The notes: generated from the letters alone by a model not told the origin. 64,000 nt of DNA from DASRAJ01 sp035638255 (GCA_035638255.1 DASRAJ010000029.1:83740-147739); one strand, 5' to 3'. Shown: positions 17,824 through 25,454, counted from the first letter of the stretch. Program-made: numbers and translations.

Positions 17824-17973
17824 AGCCGCAATGTAAGTCCCACTCATTCGCACGGTCAAGGTTGAAATGCATTTTCAAAGAAAAATTTTCAATGAAAAAT
17901 ATCTGGCTGATTCTAAAATTTTTCTTCGAAAAACCTTGACCCATTGCTTTCGCTCAGACTAAAAGTTGCGGCT
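17824..17973. repeat. Extended imperfect inverted repeat (about 150 bp)
   Basis: Nested inverted arms are visible: AGCCGCAA (17824-17831) with TTGCGGCT (17966-17973), GGTCAAGGTT (17854-17863) with AACCTTGACC (17932-17941), and an inner AAGAAAAATTTT with AAAATTTTTCTT. This may be a MITE-like or REP-like element, or a cruciform between the GlxA regulator and the exonuclease gene. It sits at the presumed left edge of the mobile region. Confidence 0.5.
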
Positions 17974-18020
17974 TAGGAGGAATTTGTAAGGATGAGTTTG
18001 GATTTACACCGTTGAAGAAA

Positions 18021-18746
18021 TCAATTTGAAAAAACAATCTGTTCCTTCTGTAGAAGACTTAATCCTTTCAATCGCAGAATGAGTTGCGCAACAGTAACCA
18101 CATCGCGCTGACAGTAGCTCACAATTCTATCAAGATTTTTTTCTTGCCAATATACACGCCCAACATCTTTTCCATCAATGTCATCCTTTGGAGATTCAAT
18201 GTTCAGAATCAATGCAAGCAGTTTCAAAGAAGTGTAGTGCTTGTAATCTCCAAAGCGCCATAAGTGAAGCGTATCAACTATGTTGAGATCATATTGTTTC
18301 TTTCCAGCAATATCGAGAATTGATGGAAGACAAATACCATTGATTAGCATTCTTCGACAGAGAAATGGTATATCAAACTCTCTCACGTTGTGACCACAAA
18401 ATTGAGTATTTGATTTACCGTAATGCTTAGTCATGAGATCACAGAATTCTCCAAGCAGTTTCTTCTCATCGTCACCGGAGAAGGACTTGATACGAAATTG
18501 ATAAGCGCCTCCATTTTCCTTTCGGAAAACTCCGAGTGAAATACAGATCACTTTTCCAAATTCAGCGTAGATACCAGCGTGATTGAAATACTGATCATTG
18601 TCAGTTTCTCCCTCTTGTTTTAGCCGTTCTGATTTTTTCAAATACAATTCTTTCAGACCTTCCGGAACCAAAGTAAACTCAGGAAAGCAAGGCACTGTTT
18701 CAATGTCAATGCACAGTAAGTTTTCGAGTTTAAGATGGTCGAGCAT
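18021..18746 (-). CDS. Predicted PolB-like 3'-5' exonuclease (intact copy)
   Basis: The protein has 241 residues from MLDHLKLENLL. The DEDD exonuclease motifs are present: CIDIETVP (motif I), FCGHNVREFDIPFLCRR (motif II) and IVSYCQRDVVTVAQLILRL (motif III, Tyr-x3-Asp). These enzymes trim 3' ends in DNA repair. The start was chosen because the second copy at 43 kb has the same MLDH start; an upstream ATG at 18776 exists. The copy near rlmN lacks its last third. This intact version may be a replacement brought in by the mobile element, or a hybrid made by integration. Confidence 0.75.
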   Translation of the reverse strand: MLDHLKLENLLCIDIETVPCFPEFTLVPEGLKELYLKKSERLKQEGETDNDQYFNHAGIYAEFGKVICISLGVFRKENGGAYQFRIKSFSGDDEKKLLGEFCDLMTKHYGKSNTQFCGHNVREFDIPFLCRRMLINGICLPSILDIAGKKQYDLNIVDTLHLWRFGDYKHYTSLKLLALILNIESPKDDIDGKDVGRVYWQEKNLDRIVSYCQRDVVTVAQLILRLKGLSLLQKEQIVFSN

Positions 18747-18802
18747 AAAAGACAGGATGAAAATACATAGTCTCAAATTATTTATCAGAGAAAAAGTTCA
18801 AG

Positions 18803-18837
18803 AAAAAAAGCTCGACACAAAATAGTGATCGAGCTTT
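18803..18837 (-). terminator. Rho-independent terminator after ardC
   Basis: On the minus strand, AAAGCTCGA and TCGAGCTTT form a 9-bp stem around a 13-nt loop, followed by a T-run. It sits 31 bp beyond the ArdC-like stop. Confidence 0.75.
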
Positions 18838-18867
18838 GAATTGTCCTCATGGCAGTGAGGGACATGG

Positions 18868-19797
18868 CTACTTTTCATCCTTTTCTTCAGCAGATTCTTT
18901 CTCTTCGAACTTCACGTTCAAGATAAAGTCCGTTGCTTTTTGCGCATGCGAGCTTGCAGAAAGAATGAACTTCTTGTCATTGCGCAATCTCTCAAGCCAT
19001 CCTTGAATGTATGATGCATTTCGGTCAAACTCTGTCGTAATAATTCCTGCAAGACATTCCAGGTAGCACGCTCCAATCTCCGCGACAAGTTCTTCATGCG
19101 AGTAACGTTCAAATCCAAACTCTGACATTTGAATGAGAGTACTTCGGTTTAACCGAGTATGATGACCTGTGCTATGCACCAGCTCATGAAACAAGGTGGC
19201 ATAATAACTTTCATCACTCTTGAATGTTTCTTTCTTCGGCATGTTTACGAAATCAGAGAGCGGGTGATAGTATGCTCTGTTTTCCTTATGTCGGATCAAA
19301 GGTTTTTGTGGCATGCGTTCAACAATCTCCTCACAAGCTGGAATGGGATACGCTTGTCGCGTCACCGGCTTGATGAACATTTCAGGAATGTCGTTGCACT
19401 GTGCAACGTTGAAGACTTTGTAATAGCGGAGAAATGGTGTTCGCGCTTTTCCATTTGACTTTCCATTGCCATTTGCTTTTTCGTCGTCATTCTTTTCAAT
19501 GTAATTCCAATAGACAACGATGTGAGCCTTCTCATCCTTCCTTACTGAGCCACCAAACTCTTTCAGTTGTTTGTACGTGAGAAAGTAATTTTCAGAATAC
19601 CCAAGTGAAGCAAGTAACCAGACATTGATTCCACGATACGCTCTTTTTGAGATCAAGTTTTGTGGAAGTCCGGCTTTGGTCCAGGGTTGTTGCCAAGGCA
19701 CCGTACCTTTTTCAAGTTGTGCAATGATTTGTTCCGTGACGATTTCGTACACGTCATGCTTTGCTGCATTCGCAGCAGGAGTTGCTGTGTTGTTCAT
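18868..19797 (-). CDS. ArdC-like antirestriction protein (DUF1738 plus zincin)
   Basis: This 309-residue protein has an N-terminal ArdC ssDNA-binding domain (VYEIVTEQIIAQLEKGTVPWQQPW, residues 16-39; RGINVWLLASLGYSENYFLTYKQLKEFGG). Its C-terminal zinc metallopeptidase carries FHELVHSTGH with H204, E205 and H208. ArdC proteins protect incoming plasmid DNA from restriction during conjugation, a hallmark of mobile elements. A low-complexity hydrophilic linker (about 103-120) joins the two domains. The gene has its own terminator and the dyad operator about 79 bp upstream. Confidence 0.9.
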   Translation of the reverse strand: MNNTATPAANAAKHDVYEIVTEQIIAQLEKGTVPWQQPWTKAGLPQNLISKRAYRGINVWLLASLGYSENYFLTYKQLKEFGGSVRKDEKAHIVVYWNYIEKNDDEKANGNGKSNGKARTPFLRYYKVFNVAQCNDIPEMFIKPVTRQAYPIPACEEIVERMPQKPLIRHKENRAYYHPLSDFVNMPKKETFKSDESYYATLFHELVHSTGHHTRLNRSTLIQMSEFGFERYSHEELVAEIGACYLECLAGIITTEFDRNASYIQGWLERLRNDKKFILSASSHAQKATDFILNVKFEEKESAEEKDEK

Positions 19798-19863
19798 GAT
19801 GTGATTGTTTAATTGTGAAAGAATGTTCTTATCACAGTGTGACAGAACATGAATGGAGAAGTA

Positions 19864-19891
19864 AGGAGGGAGAAATTGCTACTTGTGGCAA
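19864..19891 (+). promoter_or_regulatory. Dyad operator, copy A
   Basis: The dyad TTGCTACTTGTGGCAA (19876-19891) is preceded by GGAGGGAG. Two other copies of the same layout occur at 25061-25087 and 31016-31042, each upstream of a minus-strand backbone gene. Here it lies between ardC and the graspetide cluster. The binding protein is unknown; the XRE and LexA-like regulators of the element are candidates. Confidence 0.5.
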
Positions 19892-19967
19892 GTCATATTT
19901 GCCGTGTGATTTCTGCATTAAAGTTTTCTGCCTGAAACTTTTTTACATTCACTGTTTCAATTTCATG

Positions 19968-19999
19968 TTGCGGTAATGCTAAACGACATCATAATCTTT
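19968..19999 (+). promoter_or_regulatory. Candidate Bacteroidota promoter of the graspetide cluster
   Basis: A TTG (19968) and TAATCTTT (19992-19999), with 21 nt between, fit the Bacteroidota -33/-7 pattern (TTG...TAnnTTTG) loosely. The start codon of the precursor gene follows 15 bp later. Confidence 0.3.
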
Positions 20000-20013
20000 A
20001 AACCAAACATAAA

Positions 20014-20361
20014 ATGAAACCATTTGCTTTTCAATTCAAAGAAATACCGACAAAGGAAAACCTTGACTATTCCCTAATCGAGTACGATGAACAATTCAAT
20101 CTAAGTGTTATCAAAACCACGCGACAACCAGCCATCGACACATTAACGATGGACACCGAGACCTTTACCAAAGCTCAAGGGGAGAGTTCTGACTCCGATG
20201 ACGATGGAATACGAATACTTATGGATACAACAACAGCAACTTATTCTCCTCCGGTTGGGAAGGAGGATTCAGATAGTGACAGCGAAAGAGGGAATATTCA
20301 ATCCCTAATGGACACGACGACAATAACTGAATCAAGAGAAGATGTTGACCAAGACAGATAA
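20014..20361 (+). CDS. Probable graspetide precursor peptide
   Basis: The protein has 115 residues. A leader-like N-terminus (MKPFAFQFKEIPTKENLDYSLIEYDEQFNLSVI) is followed by a low-complexity region with three repeated Thr clusters: MDTETFT, LMDTTTAT and LMDTTTIT. Between and after them are Asp/Glu/Ser-rich blocks (ESSDSDDDG; EDSDSDSERG; ESREDVDQD). Thr/Ser donors and Asp/Glu acceptors in repeats are what ATP-grasp ligases join by ester or amide bonds in microviridin-type graspetides. The next gene, 4 bp later, is such a ligase. No Cys, Gly-Gly leader cleavage site or export signal is obvious. Confidence 0.7.
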   Translation: MKPFAFQFKEIPTKENLDYSLIEYDEQFNLSVIKTTRQPAIDTLTMDTETFTKAQGESSDSDDDGIRILMDTTTATYSPPVGKEDSDSDSERGNIQSLMDTTTITESREDVDQDR

Positions 20362-20365
20362 GCGT

Positions 20366-21283
20366 ATGATATTAATTATTACTCATAAGACAGATTTCAC
20401 AGCTGACTTTGTAATTAACAAGCTCAATCAAAAAGGAATTAGTTACAAGAGATTTAATTGTGAGGATTTGTTTTTATCTTCTTTCACAGTAAAGCTCAAT
20501 GGCTCATTTCAATACTCTATACTTGGAGAGACAAAATACAAGTCTGTATGGTTTAGAAGAACAAAACTTCCTGAAATAAAAAATTTATCCAATGAGGAGC
20601 GGCTTTATATTTTAAATGAAACAGATAATTTTTTTAAAAACCTTTTTTCATCACTACCTGCTAAGTGGTTAAGTCAACCTAATGCTGTTTATTGTGCTGA
20701 AAATAAATTTTTGCAACTTAAACTCGCTAAACAAATTGGATTTGTAATCCCCAAAACAATAATTACCAACTCCAAAACTCAATTAAAGGTATTTTACGAA
20801 GAAAATAATAAGAACATTATCATCAAACCTATCTCACAAACACGAGTTCAGTATAAGGAAAATTCTGAGTTCATCTTTACAAGCAGTGTTTCGCAAATCC
20901 TTATTCAAGAAATCGAGATGTATGATTTAACGCCTTGTATCTTTCAAGAAAATATTCCAAAAGAATATGAGATTAGGGTGACCATTGTAGGCGAAGAAAT
21001 ATTTGCAGCAGCAGTTTATTCCCAAAAAGATATCGAAACAAAAACTGATTGGAGAAAGAAAAAATTAAAGTTTGTAGAAATGAAATTACCTATTGAAATT
21101 GAGCAATTATGCTTGCTGTTGGTGAAAAAACTAAATCTTGAATTTGGCGCAATTGACTTAATAAAAACTCCTGACGGTACGTATGTTTTCTTGGAGATAA
21201 ATCCTAATGGACAATGGGTATGGATTGAAAGTCAAACAGGTCAAAAGATTTCTGAGGCAATAATTAACTTTCTTTCAAACTAA
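20366..21283 (+). CDS. MvdD/MvdC-like ATP-grasp ligase
   Basis: The protein has 305 residues from MILIITHKTDFTADFV; an upstream ATG at 20342 would overlap the precursor. The N-terminal domain ends in YKSVWFRRTKLPEI, typical of graspetide ligases. The ATP-grasp core shows NIIIKPISQTRVQY, FQENIPKEYEIRVTIVGEEIFAAAVYSQ, and the metal and ATP site GAIDLIKTPDGTYVFLEINPNGQW. These enzymes phosphorylate Asp/Glu side chains in a precursor and couple them to Thr/Ser/Lys. The position right after a Thr/Asp-repeat peptide supports this substrate. Confidence 0.8.
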   Translation: MILIITHKTDFTADFVINKLNQKGISYKRFNCEDLFLSSFTVKLNGSFQYSILGETKYKSVWFRRTKLPEIKNLSNEERLYILNETDNFFKNLFSSLPAKWLSQPNAVYCAENKFLQLKLAKQIGFVIPKTIITNSKTQLKVFYEENNKNIIIKPISQTRVQYKENSEFIFTSSVSQILIQEIEMYDLTPCIFQENIPKEYEIRVTIVGEEIFAAAVYSQKDIETKTDWRKKKLKFVEMKLPIEIEQLCLLLVKKLNLEFGAIDLIKTPDGTYVFLEINPNGQWVWIESQTGQKISEAIINFLSN

Positions 21284-21287
21284 AGAA

Positions 21288-22043
21288 ATGAAAAAAATAG
21301 TTAATTATGTCGGACTTTGGATCGAGAAGGATGTTTCAAATCCTTACACTTATAATATAAATGATTACAAAACAATAGATGAAAAGAAAATTAAAGCACA
21401 TAAAGGGCTATTAAAAGCACTTGAAAAAAAGGAAGATGACCGGCTAACAATAATTGATTCAAAGACTTCCCAAATCGTAACTTACACGGGAATAATTTTT
21501 TCAGCGTTAAGTTTATTTATTCCAATTCTTTTGGATAAGATTTCTGACCATAGTTTATTTGCTCGGATAATTTTCATAATAGTTTTGGTTTTCGCTTTTC
21601 TATTTTATGTTTTGACAATCCATAACGCCATTCGCAATTACAACATTGGTAAGTTTCATTATAGTCGGTCAGATCCAAACAATGTTATTAAATATCAAGA
21701 CAAATCTGAGAGTGAATTCACAAATATTGAAATAAAAGATTTGTTATACAGTTACAATCAAAACTCAAAAACAAACGATGAAAAAGCAAATAATTTAATT
21801 TATGCCTATAGAGCATTTAGGATTGCAAACGCAATGACAGCAATTATAGGTGCTTTAATTTGTAGTTCCTTACTATTTGCAAAACCGAAAGAGGAAGACA
21901 TTAATATTAAAAACCCTATACAAATTCAAAATTTTGACTCTACTGCAAAAGCAATTATCAAAACTATAAAAGAGCAAAATAATTTTAATAAATTTGATAC
22001 TACACAACAACAGGACAGCCTGAAGCACTACCTACAACATTAG
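21288..22043 (+). CDS. Three-helix membrane protein linked to the graspetide genes
   Basis: The protein has 251 residues. A charged cytosolic N-terminus (1-64) leads into two close membrane helices (about 66-86 and 91-112), a long hydrophilic middle (113-180) and a third helix (about 184-202), then a polar tail. There is no ABC or peptidase motif. The topology recalls SLATT-type or Pycsar-type membrane effectors rather than an exporter; that is an inference from shape. It starts 4 bp after the ligase, so it belongs to the same operon and may be the target, immunity factor or export partner of the peptide. Confidence 0.6.
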   Translation: MKKIVNYVGLWIEKDVSNPYTYNINDYKTIDEKKIKAHKGLLKALEKKEDDRLTIIDSKTSQIVTYTGIIFSALSLFIPILLDKISDHSLFARIIFIIVLVFAFLFYVLTIHNAIRNYNIGKFHYSRSDPNNVIKYQDKSESEFTNIEIKDLLYSYNQNSKTNDEKANNLIYAYRAFRIANAMTAIIGALICSSLLFAKPKEEDINIKNPIQIQNFDSTAKAIIKTIKEQNNFNKFDTTQQQDSLKHYLQH

Positions 22044-22110
22044 CTTGTCGACAATGCCGAGCACGACGTAGCAAAACTTTTGGTGGAGTTACGTGATTTT
22101 CGTTAGGAAA

Positions 22111-22132
22111 AAAGCAACCATATGGTTGCTTT
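22111..22132. terminator. Perfect palindrome, bidirectional terminator
   Basis: AAAGCAACCAT and ATGGTTGCTTT form an exact 22-bp palindrome with A and T tracts on both sides. It lies between the convergent membrane-protein and methylase-like genes. Confidence 0.75.
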
Positions 22133-22143
22133 TGAGCGATAGA

Positions 22144-22929
22144 TCAAAAAAATTCTAGTTGGGACCCGAGAGGATTTCCTTTGCCCCACTCGTATTCTTT
22201 AGGTGGCTTCCCTTCAGTGATCTCATTCGAATTATTGTTGCTTGTTTTGTTATTCACCAAATGCCATAAGAGCGACTTCTCCTTTTCTTCAATGCGAAAG
22301 ATTCCAAAGGGCAGGAATGAAACAAGGTAACTACCTCTGAATTCATTGGGGAGAAGTGCGTTTGCACACATGACTTCAGAATTGAAAATGCCGCTCAAGA
22401 AAAGATTGAGAGCTGACATCTTTACGCAAGTGAGATCAATATCAATTCCATAGTACTCATGTTTCTTCTCACTTGAATGTGCGGCAACCATAAGCATTCT
22501 GCCACTGCCACAGGCAGGATCAAGAATACGCATGGGTCTTTCTTCAGCAATTTTTTGGGCTTCGCCAATGGCAATGCGTGCCATGAATTCACAAATTGGA
22601 TACGGAGTGAAAAATTGGGAAAGCCCTTGCTTCTGAAGTCGTGCTTCATAGAATTCTCCGAGCACATCAGTACCTTCTTTGCTTAGCATTCGCTCTGTCA
22701 TTTCAAGAGTGAGAGTTGCAAACATTTTGGGAAAGTTGTGTCGAAGATCATCATCCTTGTATCTCGCAATTATTTTGAGATACAAATCTTCATCGTATGA
22801 GAGTCCGGTGAGTACATTTCTTCCGCATGAAGCAACGCTCATGGTGAGAAAATCATCAAAGACAGTTGAGAGATCGTAATGATACTGGAATGAATCAATG
22901 AGAGATGCGAAGGTTTCTTTTGTTTTCAT
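22144..22929 (-). CDS. Short N6-methylase-like protein, NPPF motif lost
   Basis: This 261-residue protein has the N6-adenine methylase layout: a helical start, SQFFTPYPICEFMARIA, then SAM motif I ILDPACGSGRML (D137-G143) and the acidic motif II GIDID. Where motif IV (N/D)PP(F/Y) should stand it reads SFLPFG (204-209). Without the Asn-Pro-Pro loop, base methylation is doubtful, and there is no target-recognition domain. Similar short forms occur in Bacteroidota mobile elements, and a SAM-binding structural role is possible. The gene is convergent with the graspetide operon. Confidence 0.65.
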   Translation of the reverse strand: MKTKETFASLIDSFQYHYDLSTVFDDFLTMSVASCGRNVLTGLSYDEDLYLKIIARYKDDDLRHNFPKMFATLTLEMTERMLSKEGTDVLGEFYEARLQKQGLSQFFTPYPICEFMARIAIGEAQKIAEERPMRILDPACGSGRMLMVAAHSSEKKHEYYGIDIDLTCVKMSALNLFLSGIFNSEVMCANALLPNEFRGSYLVSFLPFGIFRIEEKEKSLLWHLVNNKTSNNNSNEITEGKPPKEYEWGKGNPLGSQLEFF

Positions 22930-23055
22930 AAAGAACAGTTTTGTCTTTATGAAATCGTAGCATTTTCACAGGTACATTTTCAATGCTATCAACCATCCGC
23001 TCAAATAGAATTCTGGAAACTTTTCTATCATTGCAATGCCATTTTTGATATTGCC

Positions 23056-23781
23056 ATGAACACATTCAATCTAAATGAACTCGTAATTGAGACTGATGAT
23101 GGAAGTCAAAACTTGGTTGACTATTCAACAAAGAGCAGTCGATCCTCCGGCGATAACGTCGAGGTCATTTTCAAAAATCTTGAATCAAGATTGATTGAAG
23201 TCATAGAGCAATTTGAAGACGGCGCAATATTCGGATGCATTGCATGGCTAACTTCAAAACCAATTTTGAAAGCACTGTCGAAGTGCGATATTGTACAGAT
23301 TGTTGTTCAGAAAGAAGACTTTCTAAGACCTGACTTTAACATTAAGAATATCAATACCTGGAAGAGGGATTTACGATTGCTCTATTCACAATTGAAGTGC
23401 AATATGGAGCGATACCAATTCAGAGAGCCAATCGGTCACTTATCAGTTTGCGGCGATCCTATTGTTCAGGCAATTCGATGTGTCGGAAATCACAACTTTG
23501 AAAAACAATCTGCATTTCCCAGATCGCACCATAAATTTTTAGTGTTCTGTAAAATGGATGAGAAAGGAAATTATTTTCCTGTTACAGTATGGACGGGATC
23601 ATTCAACTTAACTTTTAATGCCACACAGTCCTTTGAGAATGCTATCATCCTTTCAGATCAATCAGGTGAGAACCAAATTATCAATGCTTATCTGCAGGAG
23701 CATCATCAAATCTTTGCTCTATCAGAGCAATTGAATTGGGAAAGTGAATGGTCTGCACCGGAGTTTCGAATTGGCACTTGA
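23056..23781 (+). CDS. PLD-like (single HKD) nuclease
   Basis: The protein has 241 residues. SHHKFLVF gives HxK at 158-160, and WTGSFNLTFNATQSFENAIIL gives the following GSxN (181-184) and Glu (194) typical of the second half of an HKD motif. There is one motif per chain, so it should work as a dimer as in Nuc. The N-terminal half has GCIAWLTSKPILKALSKCDIVQIVVQKED, the usual PLD strand-helix part. Likely activity is on DNA or RNA phosphodiesters. It is convergent with the RuvC-like gene (7 bp apart). Confidence 0.7.
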   Translation: MNTFNLNELVIETDDGSQNLVDYSTKSSRSSGDNVEVIFKNLESRLIEVIEQFEDGAIFGCIAWLTSKPILKALSKCDIVQIVVQKEDFLRPDFNIKNINTWKRDLRLLYSQLKCNMERYQFREPIGHLSVCGDPIVQAIRCVGNHNFEKQSAFPRSHHKFLVFCKMDEKGNYFPVTVWTGSFNLTFNATQSFENAIILSDQSGENQIINAYLQEHHQIFALSEQLNWESEWSAPEFRIGT

Positions 23782-23788
23782 ACAATGA

Positions 23789-24268
23789 TCAAAGTTCATT
23801 TTCGATTTCGCACCATTTGACAACTGCAATCGCTTCAAACGTTCTTTCATAGTAGCTGTGCCGGTTATTAATTTCTTTGAGGTAGGTTTTTCTTAATTCA
23901 GGATAACGCTCAGCAATTTGCTCCATGAATGAATTCTTATTGTGACTTTTGATTGCAAGTCCAAGTTTCACAGTAGGAAGAGAGTAATTGTGCAGCTCAA
24001 TTTTTTTCTCGATTGCTTGTTTTATGTTTTCATGCAGATGATTTAATCGTTTTGAAGCTTTCAGTGGGTCCGACGTCTTCAGGGCAACATGGCTTACAGA
24101 ATAATACTCTATCAGTTTCTCAATGAAAAAGTGAATTGCTTTTTCTTTGTCCTTAGACCAACGCTTTTTGAATGTTCTTACTCGATGCTCAACCAATTCT
24201 CCGTCACGCAGGATAGCGATCCCAATCAATTTCGTTCCGAGACTAATTCCTAAAATGGTTGACGCCAT
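23789..24268 (-). CDS. RuvC-like RNase H-fold protein with altered active site
   Basis: The protein has 159 residues from MASTILGISLGTK; an upstream ATG at 24298 is less likely. STILGISLGTKLIGIAIL matches the RuvC/YqgF first strand (GIDxGxxxxGxA), but the catalytic Asp is Ser9. The region of the second acid reads HVALKTSD, and the final helix NRHSYYERTFEAIAVVKW has Glu where RuvC has Asp. It is probably a resolvase-derived, perhaps inactive, DNA-structure-binding protein. The gene overlaps the 76-residue gene before it by 26 bp, so they are co-expressed. Confidence 0.6.
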   Translation of the reverse strand: MASTILGISLGTKLIGIAILRDGELVEHRVRTFKKRWSKDKEKAIHFFIEKLIEYYSVSHVALKTSDPLKASKRLNHLHENIKQAIEKKIELHNYSLPTVKLGLAIKSHNKNSFMEQIAERYPELRKTYLKEINNRHSYYERTFEAIAVVKWCEIENEL

Positions 24269-24473
24269 GTTCTTTGACGAGGTAAGTGAATAAGGCACCC
24301 CGAGTTCGTTTGATCTTATTGTCCGGGATCGACATTACCCGAAGCAGAATTCGTTTCAGAAAATCTTCCTGATATTTCTGTACGAACATGATGTACATGC
24401 CCATTGCCTCTTTGTCATTCAAAGCAGAGGCGAGTTCATACGCTAACCTGTTGTCATTTTGTTGTTGTTCCAT
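24243..24473 (-). CDS. Small helical protein preceding the RuvC-like gene
   Basis: This 76-residue protein starts MEQQQNDNRLAYELASALNDKEAMGMYIMFVQKYQ and ends with KIKRTRGALFTYLVKEH. It is all-helical and basic at the end. The longer open frame reaching 24671 has no family look before this Met, so I start at 24473. It overlaps the RuvC-like gene, suggesting an accessory DNA-binding role. I do not know the family. Confidence 0.6.
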   Translation of the reverse strand: MEQQQNDNRLAYELASALNDKEAMGMYIMFVQKYQEDFLKRILLRVMSIPDNKIKRTRGALFTYLVKEHGVNHFRN

Positions 24474-24515
24474 ATGATAGTTGCTATAAGTGGTAACTGA
24501 TAATTCCTCGATCGT

Positions 24516-24539
24516 AATAATTTCTTTAAAGAAATTATT
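24516..24539. promoter_or_regulatory. Perfect 24-bp palindrome
   Basis: The half-site AATAATTTCTTT is followed directly by its exact reverse complement. It is 43 bp upstream of the 76-residue gene. A second dyad (CACAGAAA-T-TTTCTGTG, 24596-24612) lies further upstream. Both suit operators controlling this minus-strand unit. Confidence 0.5.
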
Positions 24540-24738
24540 CGCTTTTCGATTAGTCGAATATCGAGCGAGTGAAATTTTTTTTCGCCGAGTTTTTCCACAG
24601 AAATTTTCTGTGAAATCAAGGTGCGAGACGCAAGAAAGAAGCAGCAATTGAGAGTTGCAGATAAAAAACATAATTCAATTTTGCATTCCGTCATCATGCA
24701 TCAATGCTTTCAAGATGAAAGAAAGTTTTTTGCTTCAG

Positions 24739-25026
24739 CTATTTTTTGTCAGTGATTTTTTTGTTCAGCATCTCCAGTTTCTTTTTTCGCAATCTGTTTT
24801 GAATGTCACTCCAGAGATCGCCGTAGAACTGATTTGGAATAGTGCTATAGAGAAAGCTGAGTTCAAACATGTGTTCCCAACTTGGAATGCTCGTACCATT
24901 CTCCCAACGAGAAATGCAGCTGGCAGATTTTAACCCGAGCATGTCTGCAACTTCTTTTTGAGAGAAGCCCATACGCTTGCGATACTTTTTCAGATTATTT
25001 GGAATGTGCGACTTCACATCACTCAT
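24739..25026 (-). CDS. XRE-family helix-turn-helix regulator
   Basis: This 95-residue protein has the HTH_3 domain NLKKYRKRMGFSQKEVADMLGLKSASCISRWENGTSIPSWEHMFELSFLY (about 11-60), then a basic Lys-rich tail (KKKLEMLNKKITDKK). The dyad operator copy B lies 46 bp upstream of its start, consistent with autoregulation. It is a backbone regulator of the mobile region. Confidence 0.8.
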   Translation of the reverse strand: MSDVKSHIPNNLKKYRKRMGFSQKEVADMLGLKSASCISRWENGTSIPSWEHMFELSFLYSTIPNQFYGDLWSDIQNRLRKKKLEMLNKKITDKK

Positions 25027-25060
25027 AAATAAAAATTAGCACAGTAATATTTATAGGAAA

Positions 25061-25087
25061 GGAGGGAAAAAATGCTGCGCGTAGCAA
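25061..25087 (+). promoter_or_regulatory. Dyad operator, copy B
   Basis: GGAGGGA is followed by ATGCTGCGCGTAGCAA (25072-25087). This shares layout and sequence with copies A and C. It sits in the divergent space between the XRE gene and the 69-residue gene. Confidence 0.5.
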
Positions 25088-25112
25088 CCTTAGTGAATAA
25101 ACTATACACCAC

Positions 25113-25141
25113 TTGACAACACACTTCTATTATGCTACAAT
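25113..25141 (+). promoter_or_regulatory. Classical sigma70-type promoter
   Basis: TTGACA (25113-25118), a 17-nt spacer and TACAAT (25136-25141) match the E. coli-type consensus closely. Bacteroidota normally use a different -33/-7 pattern. It would give the 69-residue gene a leader of about 90 nt. Confidence 0.55.
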
Positions 25142-25236
25142 AGGGTCAACTTTCAAATAGCATTCTCGCGCGTGAGACGTTATTAGCAATGACGGCTATT
25201 TCCAAGTTGCCTTATCAGATCATATGAAAAACCACA

Positions 25237-25446
25237 ATGAAAAAATCACAATCAACAAAGTCAATACAATTGCCACGCTTTACTCGTACAGAAATCAAAA
25301 AAGCTTTTCAGTGGATTAATAACCTTAAGCCGGAAGAGAAAATACAGTTTGAGCTTTTAGCGCGAGTGGAACTTGCACAAAAACTGATGAAAGAATATCT
25401 TTGGCAGCAGAAGGGTAAGCGAACAGAGAAGAGAAAGCAAAAGTAA
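25237..25446 (+). CDS. Small basic hypothetical protein
   Basis: The protein has 69 residues. MKKSQSTKSIQLPRFTRTEIKKAFQWINNLKPEEKIQFELLARVELAQKLMKEYLW ends in a run of Lys and Arg. It is helical and strongly basic, so nucleic-acid binding is likely. It is a single-gene unit with a sigma70-type promoter and its own terminator, and part of the mobile backbone. Confidence 0.6.
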   Translation: MKKSQSTKSIQLPRFTRTEIKKAFQWINNLKPEEKIQFELLARVELAQKLMKEYLWQQKGKRTEKRKQK

Positions 25447-25454
25447 TGTGTCAG

